From: Puniceicoccales bacterium
GTDB lineage: Bacteria > Verrucomicrobiota > Verrucomicrobiia > Opitutales > UBA953
Assembly: GCA_031289285.1 (NCBI GenBank)
Contig: JAITPT010000237.1
Location: 1-17,688 of the forward strand
Reading direction: 5' to 3'
DNA length: 17,688 nucleotides
Shown: piece by piece, positions 6,009-12,489 of the stretch
Layout: every line of letters begins with the position of its first letter
Numbering within the stretch: position 1 is the first letter of the stretch
Program-made: the position numbers and the translations under genes
Notes under the pieces: model-generated
The model's database searches: none
What the model was told of the DNA's origin: nothing
The model's input: only the letters and a program-made list of their open reading frames with translations

Positions 6009-7376
6009 AGTCGGTCTTGAAAAACCCCCATATCCGCTGTTGGCAAGCGGAAACTGGAGCTGGGAAAACTGCTGAAATCCTTTTGGGAGGTCTTTGGAGA
6101 GGAAAAATAAAAGAGGCCAAAAAATTGCACGTAGCAATTTTCGGAAGTTAAATCCAGCGGCACTTAATATGCAGTTGTTCTGGTCGCCCAGAGCACCTTT
6201 TAGCCAATTGCGCTCCAAACGATGACCACTCTTTAAATGCCCGTTTATCGGCTCTATCGCACTGCGTCTCTTTAACCGCCTCCATTCGCGCTTACTCATT
6301 GAGCCTCGTCGCTCCCGGTCGATTACAATGGTGTCGCCCTCATGCCCGTGACCTCGGTAACCTTGATCTGTATAAGCGGTTATTTTACCTACTCCCTCAA
6401 CCAATCGTCGAACTTGTTGTATTTGAGCACCCAAAGTGTGCCCGTCGTATGGATTGCCTCGAAAATCGCGAGCACCAACTATCCAGTTCTTACTATTCGT
6501 ACTCGCAACACTCGACTTGTTACCAAACTCATATTTTTTATGCGCTTTTCCTTTCGCGATACACTTCACATCCGGCTCGTGGACGCTATATATCTTGTCT
6601 TTGCTATCCTTTTGTTGAACAAAGAGTTGCTTCGCTATTCGCAAAAGGTCCAAAAACTTCTCCGGCGCGTTTTTTGACTGTGGCTCAACCTCTCGAATTA
6701 TCCGACCAAGTATCGTTCTTAGTTTATCAATACAGCCAGTTGCCCGTTTCACTTGTTTCGCATGTGAATAACGACTTTGTCTCAACAATAAAAACTTCCC
6801 AACACGTGCGTAAGTTTGTTTTATCTTTAACCCGCATTTGCGCGCTTCTTTAACAAGACGTTCACGCGCACGGTTGAGCAATCGAGCGTCGGTCGGATAA
6901 CGAATCGCCTTGGTCTGGACGGTCGTGTCAACGTTCAATTTTTCAACATCAGAGACTTTTAGAAATCCCATATTTATTGCCGTTGTCAGGGTCTCTTTAA
7001 GCAACGCCTCCGAGCCTTCTTCCCCGATGCGTTTGCGCCAACGACTCATGCTTGAAGAGTCTATGGGAAAGTCGTGTTGGAAAAACTCCTCTCCGCAAAA
7101 ATACTGCCAATACGGGTTCTCTCGCCAGCGTGCGACAACCGCCTCGTCGCTGAGATTAAAAGCGTATTTGAGGTAATGCAGGCCCGCCATCAGCCGTCCG
7201 TCTTTCGCGGGGGCGCCGTTGTGGACGGGGTGCTGGGAGTCAACGAACTTGGTAATGCTTTGCCAATTCATTTTATCGGCAAGTATGACCAATTCGTGGT
7301 TTTTGTTGAGTATTTCGTCAAGCGAGGTGCGAAAAAGCTCCCGTTGATGAAGTATTTCTTTTTTGTGCGGTTTCAT
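6003..7376 (-). CDS. IS5-family transposase (DDE type), intact
   Basis: This 457-aa DDE transposase catalyses cut-and-paste of the surrounding element. Residues 1-120 form the N-terminal DUF772-type domain (DGRLMAGLHYLKYAFNLSDE at 59-78, PYWQYFCGE at 88-96). The catalytic triad is D150 (KLNVDTTVQ), D337 (AYTDQGYRG) and E375 (RSAIEPINGHLK), as in the IS5 family. ATG at 7376 places 'QRELFRTSLDEIL' where the family normally starts. A TTG at 7409 preceded by GAGGT is an alternative start that would add 11 residues. The normal family C-terminus ends near residue 425. The last 30 or so residues read through the terminal inverted repeat, and Lys457 and the stop lie in target DNA. Base composition is clearly AT-richer than the flanking genes, indicating recent acquisition. 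Confidence 0.95.
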   Translation of the reverse strand: MKPHKKEILHQRELFRTSLDEILNKNHELVILADKMNWQSITKFVDSQHPVHNGAPAKDGRLMAGLHYLKYAFNLSDEAVVARWRENPYWQYFCGEEFFQHDFPIDSSSMSRWRKRIGEEGSEALLKETLTTAINMGFLKVSDVEKLNVDTTVQTKAIRYPTDARLLNRARERLVKEARKCGLKIKQTYARVGKFLLLRQSRYSHAKQVKRATGCIDKLRTILGRIIREVEPQSKNAPEKFLDLLRIAKQLFVQQKDSKDKIYSVHEPDVKCIAKGKAHKKYEFGNKSSVASTNSKNWIVGARDFRGNPYDGHTLGAQIQQVRRLVEGVGKITAYTDQGYRGHGHEGDTIVIDRERRGSMSKREWRRLKRRSAIEPINGHLKSGHRLERNWLKGALGDQNNCILSAAGFNFRKLLRAIFWPLLFFLSKDLPKGFQQFSQLQFPLANSGYGGFSRPTK

Positions 7377-7488
7377 AGATGATTTTTGTAGGTGCGCGCG
7401 GTTAGACAACAGACCTCGAAAAATGTTCCCATAAAGTTATTAACAATTTATTCACAGTCAAGGGGTTGAGACTTTTTCAAGACCGACT
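6009..7488 (-). mobile_element. Complete IS5-family insertion sequence, 1,480 bp
   Basis: The terminal inverted repeats AGTCGGTCTTGAAAAA lie at 6009-6024 and, reverse-complemented, at 7473-7488. They are perfect over 16 bp, and 17 bp if the flanking T/A is included. The direct target duplication ATTT lies at 6005-6008 and 7489-7492. Because the local sequence is self-similar, borders giving 2-bp or 6-bp duplications are also formally possible. The 4-bp reading fits many IS5-family members. The uninterrupted site is present at about 7731-7760 in direct repeat copy 2, which confirms insertion into copy 1. One transposase gene fills the element. Confidence 0.93.
7434..7461 (-). promoter_or_regulatory. 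Candidate transposase promoter
   Basis: On the minus strand TTGACT (7461-7456) and TAACTT (7439-7434) are separated by 16 nt, close to a sigma70-type promoter, just inside the right terminal repeat. The expected transcript start near 7427 lies about 50 nt upstream of the ATG at 7376. Sequence resemblance only. Confidence 0.5.
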
Positions 7489-7492
7489 ATTT

Positions 7493-7640
7493 AGTCTGGT
7501 AAATTATTCGGCTGCCCCCAATGGCGTTGCAAAAGGTTGATTTTCGTGAGGTTGTGTAACCGCGTTGGGGTTGGGTATGTTGCTACCCGTCCCCAAAGTA
7601 GGCACCTTCCTCGCGCCAGCCCCGTGACTCTGTTGGGCAA
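7493..7640. repeat. Direct repeat copy 1, right part
   Basis: This continues copy 1 after the IS, beginning AGTCTGGTAAATTATTCGG. It aligns with about 7741-7890 of copy 2 with few differences, such as AAAAGG for AAAGGG and a shorter GGGTATGTTG stretch. No gene of its own is supported; open frames here are accidental. Confidence 0.88.
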
Positions 7641-7890
7641 CCCCGTTGGGGTTGAGATGCACCTCCAGTGCCTACGCAAATAAAATGCCTGTCCCTTTTT
7701 GCCTTTGTGCCACCTGTCATGTCATGTCAAATGATTTATTTAGTCTGGTAAATTATTCGGCTGCCCCCAATGGCGTTGCAAAGGGTTGATTTTCGTGAGG
7801 TTGTGTAACCGCGTTGGGGTTGTGGTGTGTTGCTACCCGTCCCCAAAGTATGCACTCCTTCCTCGCGCCAGCCCCGTGGCTCTGTTGGCC
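7641..7890. repeat. Direct repeat copy 2, intact roughly 250-bp unit
   Basis: This uninterrupted copy runs from CCCCGTTGGGG to CTCTGTTGGCC. It shares with copy 1 the GTCATGTCATGTC stretch, the IS target ATTTATTTAGTCTGG, the CGTTGCAA...GTGAGGTTGTG segment and the CCTCGCGCCAGCCCCGTG end. It includes short palindromic cores such as CCCCGTTGGGG. It provides the empty-site allele for the IS. Confidence 0.9.
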
Positions 7891-7909
7891 TCCCCCCCTC
7901 CCCCTTGGG

Positions 7910-8026
7910 GGTTGTGAACCAACGTAGCTCGTAAAGCAGGAAAGCACTTTCCCCCAAAAGCAAACTTGGTGGGTGTGTCGATTTGGAACCAGTTCAGAAT
8001 TCGTTTTCGCCGTTGCCGGACAACTT
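7910..8026 (-). repeat. Right copy of the roughly 115-bp inverted dispersed repeat
   Basis: The reverse complement of this stretch matches 5796-5905. Together the two copies bracket the direct repeats and the IS in inverted orientation. Immediately beyond it the 166-bp tandem array begins. Confidence 0.75.
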
Positions 8027-8522
8027 TATTCCCTTTGGGGCACTTTATCCTTGGGGTGTTTGGGGCATTGTCACCATCACACACATAGGTAAATCCTCGC
8101 AGCAGCAAATAGGACGAGCGGTGCAATCAGGCGAAAAGTGACGGGGGATTTTTCAGATGCAAGTGAAAAAGCGCCTGACACTTTATTCCGTTTATTCCCT
8201 TTGGGGCACTTTATCCTTGGGGTGTTTGGGGCATTGCCACCATCACACACATAGGTAAATCCTCGCAGCAGAAAATAGGACGAGCGGTGCAATCAGGTGA
8301 AAAGTGACGGGGGATTTTTCAGATGCAAGTGAAAAAGCGTCTGACACTTTATTCCGTTTATTCCCTTTGGGGCACTTTATCCTTGGGGTGTTTGGGGCAT
8401 TGCCACCATCACACACATAGATAAATCCTCGCAGCAGAAAATAGGACGAGCGGTGCAATCAGGCGAAAAGCGACGGGAGATTTTTCAGATGCAACTGAAA
8501 AAGCGTCTGACACTTTATTCTG
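8025..8522. repeat. Three tandem copies of a 166-bp repeat
   Basis: Copies at 8025-8190, 8191-8356 and 8357-8522 each start TTTATTCCCTTTGGGGCAC and end with CTGACACTTTATTC(C/T)G. Neighbouring copies differ at only about 4 to 6 positions by eye. The period is not a multiple of three, so no reading frame continues from copy to copy, and the minus-strand open frames (up to 71 aa) simply repeat. There is no short repeat/spacer alternation, so this is not a CRISPR. Within a unit, ATTGCCACC can pair with GGTGCAAT with one bulged base. Function unknown. Confidence 0.93.
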
Positions 8523-8598
8523 GCGCTGAACTGCCGTTCTTAGGATTATTCGGGGAGGAAGGAGTGGCGGAAAAGGGGGACTTTTGAAAAAACAAAAA

Positions 8599-8620
8599 AA
8601 CCGCAGGAGAACCTGCGGTT
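8599..8620 (-). terminator. Strong intrinsic terminator (bidirectional) after the Arg/Gly-rich gene
   Basis: AACCGCAGG (8599-8607), loop AGAA and CCTGCGGTT (8612-8620) form a perfect 9-bp stem. It is flanked by an A-run on the left and a T-run on the right, so it can terminate on both strands. It is 65 bp downstream of the stop codon at 8685 and closes the minus-strand unit that begins with hpnH. On the plus strand it would insulate that unit from transcription out of the repeats. Confidence 0.92.
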
Positions 8621-8684
8621 TTTTGTTTGTTTTTCGCTGTTTTTTCGGAAATCCGAAAACTGCAGTTATTGTGAGCTTTTTTGC

Positions 8685-10007
8685 TTAACGGTATCCTCGG
8701 CGGTTGGATGGGCCGTCGCTGCGGCGGTCAGGGCTGTCGCCCCCGCTGCGGCGGTCAGAGTCGCCACGGCGGTCGGAGTCGCTGCTGCGACGGAAACCAC
8801 CACGCCCACGCCCGCCACCACCCGTGCGACGGCGGTCACCGCCACGGCGGTCGCCACCACGAAACTCGCCACGGTTGCGCTCAAAACGTCCGTCACCAGT
8901 TCTGCCGTCAGTTTGCGGTTTGCGGACTTCAGGTTTTTCCTTGGAGCCGCCAAAGAGATTCGCGAAAAACTCTTTGATTTTTGTCCAGAGGGAATCTTCC
9001 TCTTGAACAGGTATTGCGGGTGCTTCGATGTGGAGCTTGTTCGGAGGGCCTTGGCGTTGCTCCCCTTGACGTTGCTCAGGTGCTTTTCCGCCGGGTGCCC
9101 ATTCGCCCGGGCGGTCTTCACGGCGATGCCCGAAAAACTCGGGTTTGCGCCCACGGTCACCACGGTCACTGCGGTCACCGCGTTCGCTGCGGTCACTCCG
9201 TTCGCCACGCTCGGGGCGTTCGCCACGTTCGCCGCGTTGCCCGTATTCGCCACGTTCGCCGCGTTCGGGGCGTTCGCCGCGTTCGTTGCGTGGGAAGTCG
9301 CGTTCGCGTTGCTGGCGTTTTTCCTCGCGGGAACGGCGTTCGCGCTCGGGGTCCAGTTCTGCTTTTTGCGTCCGTTGGGAGACAGGTGGGACAAACTCGC
9401 CGGGGCTTTCGGCTGCATCTGCGGCTTTGGCTTCGGTGCCGGTGTCGGCTGAGCTTTCGGCGGAGCTTGCACTTTCGTTTTCGTCTGTGCTTGTGCCTGC
9501 GTTTTCGCCTGCGGGTTTGCGTTCGCTTGAGTTCTTGCGTTCGCTGGCGGGTTTGCGTTCGGGGCCTCCTTCGTAACCATTGGCGAACTTTCCTGAGAGA
9601 GATTCGTTTATGGCGACGGGGTCTTCGACGACTCCGACGGGTCCTGCGGTGTTTGCGCCGTTTTTGGTGGAGGGGCCACGTCCGAGACCGCGCCTTGCGG
9701 CGGTTCGCGGTTCGCCGGATTGGGGCGAGTTTGCGTTTGCGACGGCGCCGGGCACGGGGAGGGTGCTCAACGGGGGCAAGTCTGCGTGGGTGGCTTCGAG
9801 CGGAGATTCCGCGATTCGTGTTTTTGCTGTGGTTTCGCGGGTGTTTGTGTTGTTTGCCCGTGTGTTGTCACCGCTGGGTTCGGGGGGTTCCTGCGGGGTG
9901 GTTTGCGGGTTTGGGGTTGTGGTGTTGTCTTGTGTGGAGGCGGCTTGTTCCACGGGTTGCGCCGGTGTTTCGGCGGCTGCCGCGTTGGTGTTGTCTGTTG
10001 ATGCCAT
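8685..10007 (-). CDS. Disordered Arg/Gly/Asp/Glu-rich protein, putative RNA-associated
   Basis: I do not recognise this 440-aa protein as a named family. Residues 1-100 are Thr/Asn/Pro/Gln-rich. Residues 145-235 are charged Ser/Glu/Lys/Arg. Residues 236-290 form an array of RGERPERGER, RSDRSERGDR and similar 3- to 4-residue units. Residues 338-354 contain the only likely folded element, an aromatic amphipathic helix (SLWTKIKEFFANLFGG). The tail 374-440 is RGG/DRR-rich and ends SNRRGYR. Such RG-rich tails commonly bind RNA; applying that here is inference. ATG at 10007 (MASTDNTNAAAAETP) was preferred over upstream in-frame codons, whose translation looks non-coding. No Shine-Dalgarno is seen. 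The repeats also keep another minus-strand frame open (8666-9580), which I regard as a shadow. Confidence 0.8.
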   Translation of the reverse strand: MASTDNTNAAAAETPAQPVEQAASTQDNTTTPNPQTTPQEPPEPSGDNTRANNTNTRETTAKTRIAESPLEATHADLPPLSTLPVPGAVANANSPQSGEPRTAARRGLGRGPSTKNGANTAGPVGVVEDPVAINESLSGKFANGYEGGPERKPASERKNSSERKPAGENAGTSTDENESASSAESSADTGTEAKAADAAESPGEFVPPVSQRTQKAELDPERERRSREEKRQQRERDFPRNERGERPERGERGEYGQRGERGERPERGERSDRSERGDRSDRGDRGRKPEFFGHRREDRPGEWAPGGKAPEQRQGEQRQGPPNKLHIEAPAIPVQEEDSLWTKIKEFFANLFGGSKEKPEVRKPQTDGRTGDGRFERNRGEFRGGDRRGGDRRRTGGGGRGRGGFRRSSDSDRRGDSDRRSGGDSPDRRSDGPSNRRGYR

Positions 10008-10252
10008 TGGCTTGTATCTTGTTTTTTTGTTGTTTTGTGAGGCTCCGTGCGGCGTTTTTTCGGGGGTGAGGGTGACCTGCTCGCAATGCGCAAACGCTTT
10101 GGGCGGTCTGTCATTTCTCGTCCGAAAATAATGCTCGTTTCTTTGTGGGCGGCGTTGCCGCTTCATGGGAGCCGTGCGAGGGGCGCAGAATGCCGATTTT
10201 GCCACGGGTGTGAAGTCTTTTCTTTGTCACGCCACGCCCGCCCCCCTTGTTT

Positions 10253-10366
10253 TCAAGCGGCGTAGCCATTGCGTAGGCAGACGAGTGCGGCGGCGAGGCC
10301 GAGCAGGAGCGTGAGGAGCGCGAGGGCGCGGCGTTCGGCGGGCGTGAGCGAAAAAAGCGGGAACAT
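10253..10366 (-). CDS. Possible 37-aa single-span membrane peptide
   Basis: This short frame begins MFPLFSLTPAERRALALLTL and continues with a Leu/Ala-rich segment to ALVCLRNGYAA. It shows a basic patch (ERR) followed by one transmembrane helix at about 14-30. The N-terminus resembles the 'LTPAERRALxLL' membrane anchors seen before helix-hairpin-helix (ComEA-like) domains, but no such domain follows before the TGA. It may be a small membrane protein or the remnant of a longer anchored gene. It lies 76 nt downstream of the prenyl synthase on the same strand and could share its transcript. No ribosome-binding site is visible. Confidence 0.38.
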   Translation of the reverse strand: MFPLFSLTPAERRALALLTLLLGLAAALVCLRNGYAA

Positions 10367-10442
10367 GTTTTTTTGGCGGGCGGAAAAATTTCGCAGGGCA
10401 CACAAATCTTACAAATCTGGCGAAGCACACAAGTCACGCGAG

Positions 10443-11477
10443 TCACGCGAAGCGCGGGAGTGCGCTGAGTCGGGTGCGCACGTAGCCGGTCAGTTCGTGC
10501 AAGCGGGTGGCGGAGGGTGCGTCGGCGAATGGTGCGATGGCGGCGTCGGCCTTGTCGGTTTCTTCTTGGAAAATGCGTTTGCATTCGCTTGGCACACCTG
10601 CGTTCGCCATGCGCTCGGCGAGTTGTTCTGGCGAGACTGCTCGCGCTTCTAATTGTGCTGCGAGGGCGGCGGCTTCCGCGTCGGGCAGGCGGCGCAGGTA
10701 GAGCAAAACGGGCAGCGTGAATTTGCCGCTGGCAAAGTCTGTGCCGAGGGTTTTTCCGGCGCCTGCCTCGTTGACTCCGAAGTCGGCGATGTCGTCAAAA
10801 ATCTGGTAAGCGATGCCGAGGTGTCTTCCGAAGATGGCGCAAGCGGCGGCGTAGTCGGGGTTGGCGGAGACGTCGCCGATTTGTGCGCCGAGGCGGCAGG
10901 AGACTTCAAATAGCTCGGCGGTCTTGAGGCGGATGATGCGGAAGTATTGTTCGAGGGAGAGGCGGGCGTCGCCGCGTCCGAAGGTCTGGCAAATTTCGCC
11001 GGAGCAGACTTGGCGTGTGGCGGCGGAGACGAGGCGGCAGACGCCGGTATCGGGAAACGCCGAGGCGAGGATGAGTGCTTGGGCGAAGAGTGCATCGCCG
11101 AGGAGCACCGCTGCGTGGGGGCCGTATTTGGCGGCGGCGGTGGGCGAATTATGGCGCAGGGTGGCGTCGTCGAGGATGTCGTCGTGGACGAGTGTGGCGA
11201 GATGCACCAGCTCGACGATTGCGGCGGCGCGCACGAGGGCGTCGGAGGGCGGTTTGCCGGTCCAGCCTGCGTAGAACACGAGGCCTGGGCGGAGGCGTTT
11301 GCCGCGGTGTGCGAGGGTGTAGGCGACGAGCTCGCGCACGGCGGGTTCAAACTCGGCTATCTGTGTCTCGAAGAATGCGTCGAGCTTGTTGATGTGTTCG
11401 CGCAAGGGCGCGAAAAACGCCTCGCTTTCGCTGGTGTTCGCGGCTGGTTGATTGCGGCTGGCGAGTGTTTCCGGCAT
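10443..11477 (-). CDS. Polyprenyl diphosphate synthase (long-chain, trans)
   Basis: This 344-aa cytoplasmic enzyme condenses isopentenyl diphosphate with allylic primers. All family motifs are present: GKRLRP (59-64), the first Asp-rich motif DDILD (99-103), the K185-T186 pair, the second Asp-rich motif DDIAD (228-232), and GKTLGTDFASGKFTLP (241-256). A small residue (Ala95) lies five positions before the first DDxxD, as in IspB-type octaprenyl synthases. A long quinone side chain is therefore more likely than C15/C20, but length cannot be fixed by eye. The start at 11477 (MPETLASRNQ) gives normal length with a short N-terminal extension. It lies 58 nt downstream of the aldolase-family gene, in the hpnH unit. 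The stop codon falls in a 9-bp tandem duplication (AGTCACGCG, 10432-10449). Confidence 0.95.
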   Translation of the reverse strand: MPETLASRNQPAANTSESEAFFAPLREHINKLDAFFETQIAEFEPAVRELVAYTLAHRGKRLRPGLVFYAGWTGKPPSDALVRAAAIVELVHLATLVHDDILDDATLRHNSPTAAAKYGPHAAVLLGDALFAQALILASAFPDTGVCRLVSAATRQVCSGEICQTFGRGDARLSLEQYFRIIRLKTAELFEVSCRLGAQIGDVSANPDYAAACAIFGRHLGIAYQIFDDIADFGVNEAGAGKTLGTDFASGKFTLPVLLYLRRLPDAEAAALAAQLEARAVSPEQLAERMANAGVPSECKRIFQEETDKADAAIAPFADAPSATRLHELTGYVRTRLSALPRFA

Positions 11478-11535
11478 GAAGAGGCGGCAAGCTATGCGGG
11501 GGTGTTGCGAAGGCAAAACTTTTGGGTGAGCGGCC

Positions 11536-12405
11536 TCAGCGTTTGCTGGCGGTTTTGGGGTTGAACGCGCCGAAGAACTCGGAGTTGTCGAGCAGCTGCT
11601 TATCGGCGCGGGTCTCGCGTGGGTCGGCCATGCCGAGGCTTTTGCGTAGGTTGATGAGGTCGCGCATTTGGGTGGCGTTGATGGTGCCGAGGGGTGCGCC
11701 GAGGGTCTTGGCGATATAGACTGTTTTGCAGTAGGACTCGGTGTTTTCCATTTTCCAATAGGCGTCTTCGATGTGCTCGCCCCAAGTGATGACGCCGTGG
11801 TTGACCATGAGTATCGAGTAGTGGCCGCGCTTGGCGGCGTCGCCGACTGCGGCGGCAAGCTCCGGTGTGCCGGGCGTGAAGTAGGGCGCGAGGCCGATTT
11901 TGCCGAGGAAAACCTCTGCCTCGGGAATCATGCCGACGGGCGGTTGCAGGCCAGCGACTGCGAAGGCGGTGGCGTGGACGGGGTGCGCGTGGCAGGTGGC
12001 GCGGGCGGAGGGCTGCGCACGGTAGATGGCGAGGTGGGTGAGGCACTCGCTTGTGCGCTTGAACTTGCCCGCGAGCTGCTGCCCTGTGCCGTCAACGAGG
12101 GCGATCGTCTCCGGCGTCATGAAGCCCTTGGAGATGAGAGTTTGCGTGGTGAGAAAAAGGTTGTCGCCGACGCGGACGGTCAAGTTGCCGCCGTTGCCGT
12201 CGGTGTATTCGCGTTGCCACATGCGCCGCCCGATGTCGCACATGCGCTCTTTGAGGACGCGGATGGGCGCGGAGTCGAAGAACTTTGCGATGGCGGCGGG
12301 TGCCGTTGGGTCTTTGCCCGCTGTCCAGCGGAAGACGTAGTCGGGCAGGATTGGCGCGGCGATTTTAGGCGCGGCGGTTTTGGGTGCGGATTTTTTTTCG
12401 GACAT
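11536..12405 (-). CDS. Class II aldolase/adducin-family protein
   Basis: This 289-aa protein has a low-complexity N-terminus (1-20) followed by the class II aldolase fold. Motifs are GNGGNLT (70-76), SKG (92-94), SE (119-120), the metal pair H139-A-H141 in CHAHPVHATAFA, PEAEVFLG (161-168) and NHGVITWG (202-209), where H203 would be the third zinc ligand. E120 corresponds by position to the catalytic Glu of L-fuculose-1-phosphate aldolase. Relatives include L-fuculose- and L-ribulose-phosphate enzymes, methylthioribulose-phosphate dehydratase and 5-deoxyribulose-phosphate aldolases, so the substrate cannot be assigned. It lies 84 nt downstream of hpnH and 58 nt upstream of the prenyl synthase, all on the minus strand, which suggests a link to hopanoid or nucleoside-derived sugar metabolism. 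Confidence 0.92.
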   Translation of the reverse strand: MSEKKSAPKTAAPKIAAPILPDYVFRWTAGKDPTAPAAIAKFFDSAPIRVLKERMCDIGRRMWQREYTDGNGGNLTVRVGDNLFLTTQTLISKGFMTPETIALVDGTGQQLAGKFKRTSECLTHLAIYRAQPSARATCHAHPVHATAFAVAGLQPPVGMIPEAEVFLGKIGLAPYFTPGTPELAAAVGDAAKRGHYSILMVNHGVITWGEHIEDAYWKMENTESYCKTVYIAKTLGAPLGTINATQMRDLINLRKSLGMADPRETRADKQLLDNSEFFGAFNPKTASKR

Positions 12406-12489
12406 GGTTTTGCGGTTGGTTGTCGGTTGCGATTGGTTGTCGGTTGTTGCGTGCGTGTTTGGAAAAAAGGTCGCGAGGATGGCTGGCGG

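Noticed and set aside
7407..7409. TTG start adding 11 residues to the transposase
   Set aside because: GAGGT lies only 3 nt upstream, and relatives begin close to the ATG at 7376. Kept as an alternative only.
5906..7890. Composite transposon formed by the direct repeats around the IS
   Set aside because: The IS lies inside copy 1 and the repeats carry no transposase, so the IS is a passenger, not bounded by two IS copies.
8077..8458. Repeated 71-aa minus-strand frames in the tandem array
   Set aside because: Each is the same accidental frame ended by the out-of-phase 166-bp period; no start signal or known domain.
8025..8522. CRISPR array
   Set aside because: The units are 166 bp and repeated in full, without unique spacers between short repeats, and no cas genes are present.
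8666..9580. A 304-aa minus-strand frame overlapping the RG-rich gene
   Set aside because: The translation is Ala/Asn/Val low-complexity sequence produced by the same DNA repeats in another frame. The RG-rich frame has a proper amphipathic segment and stops just upstream of the terminator.
8981..10069. A 362-aa plus-strand frame through the RG-rich gene
   Set aside because: It consists of Arg/Cys/Val-rich repeats, is antisense to the preferred gene, and has no start context or domain.
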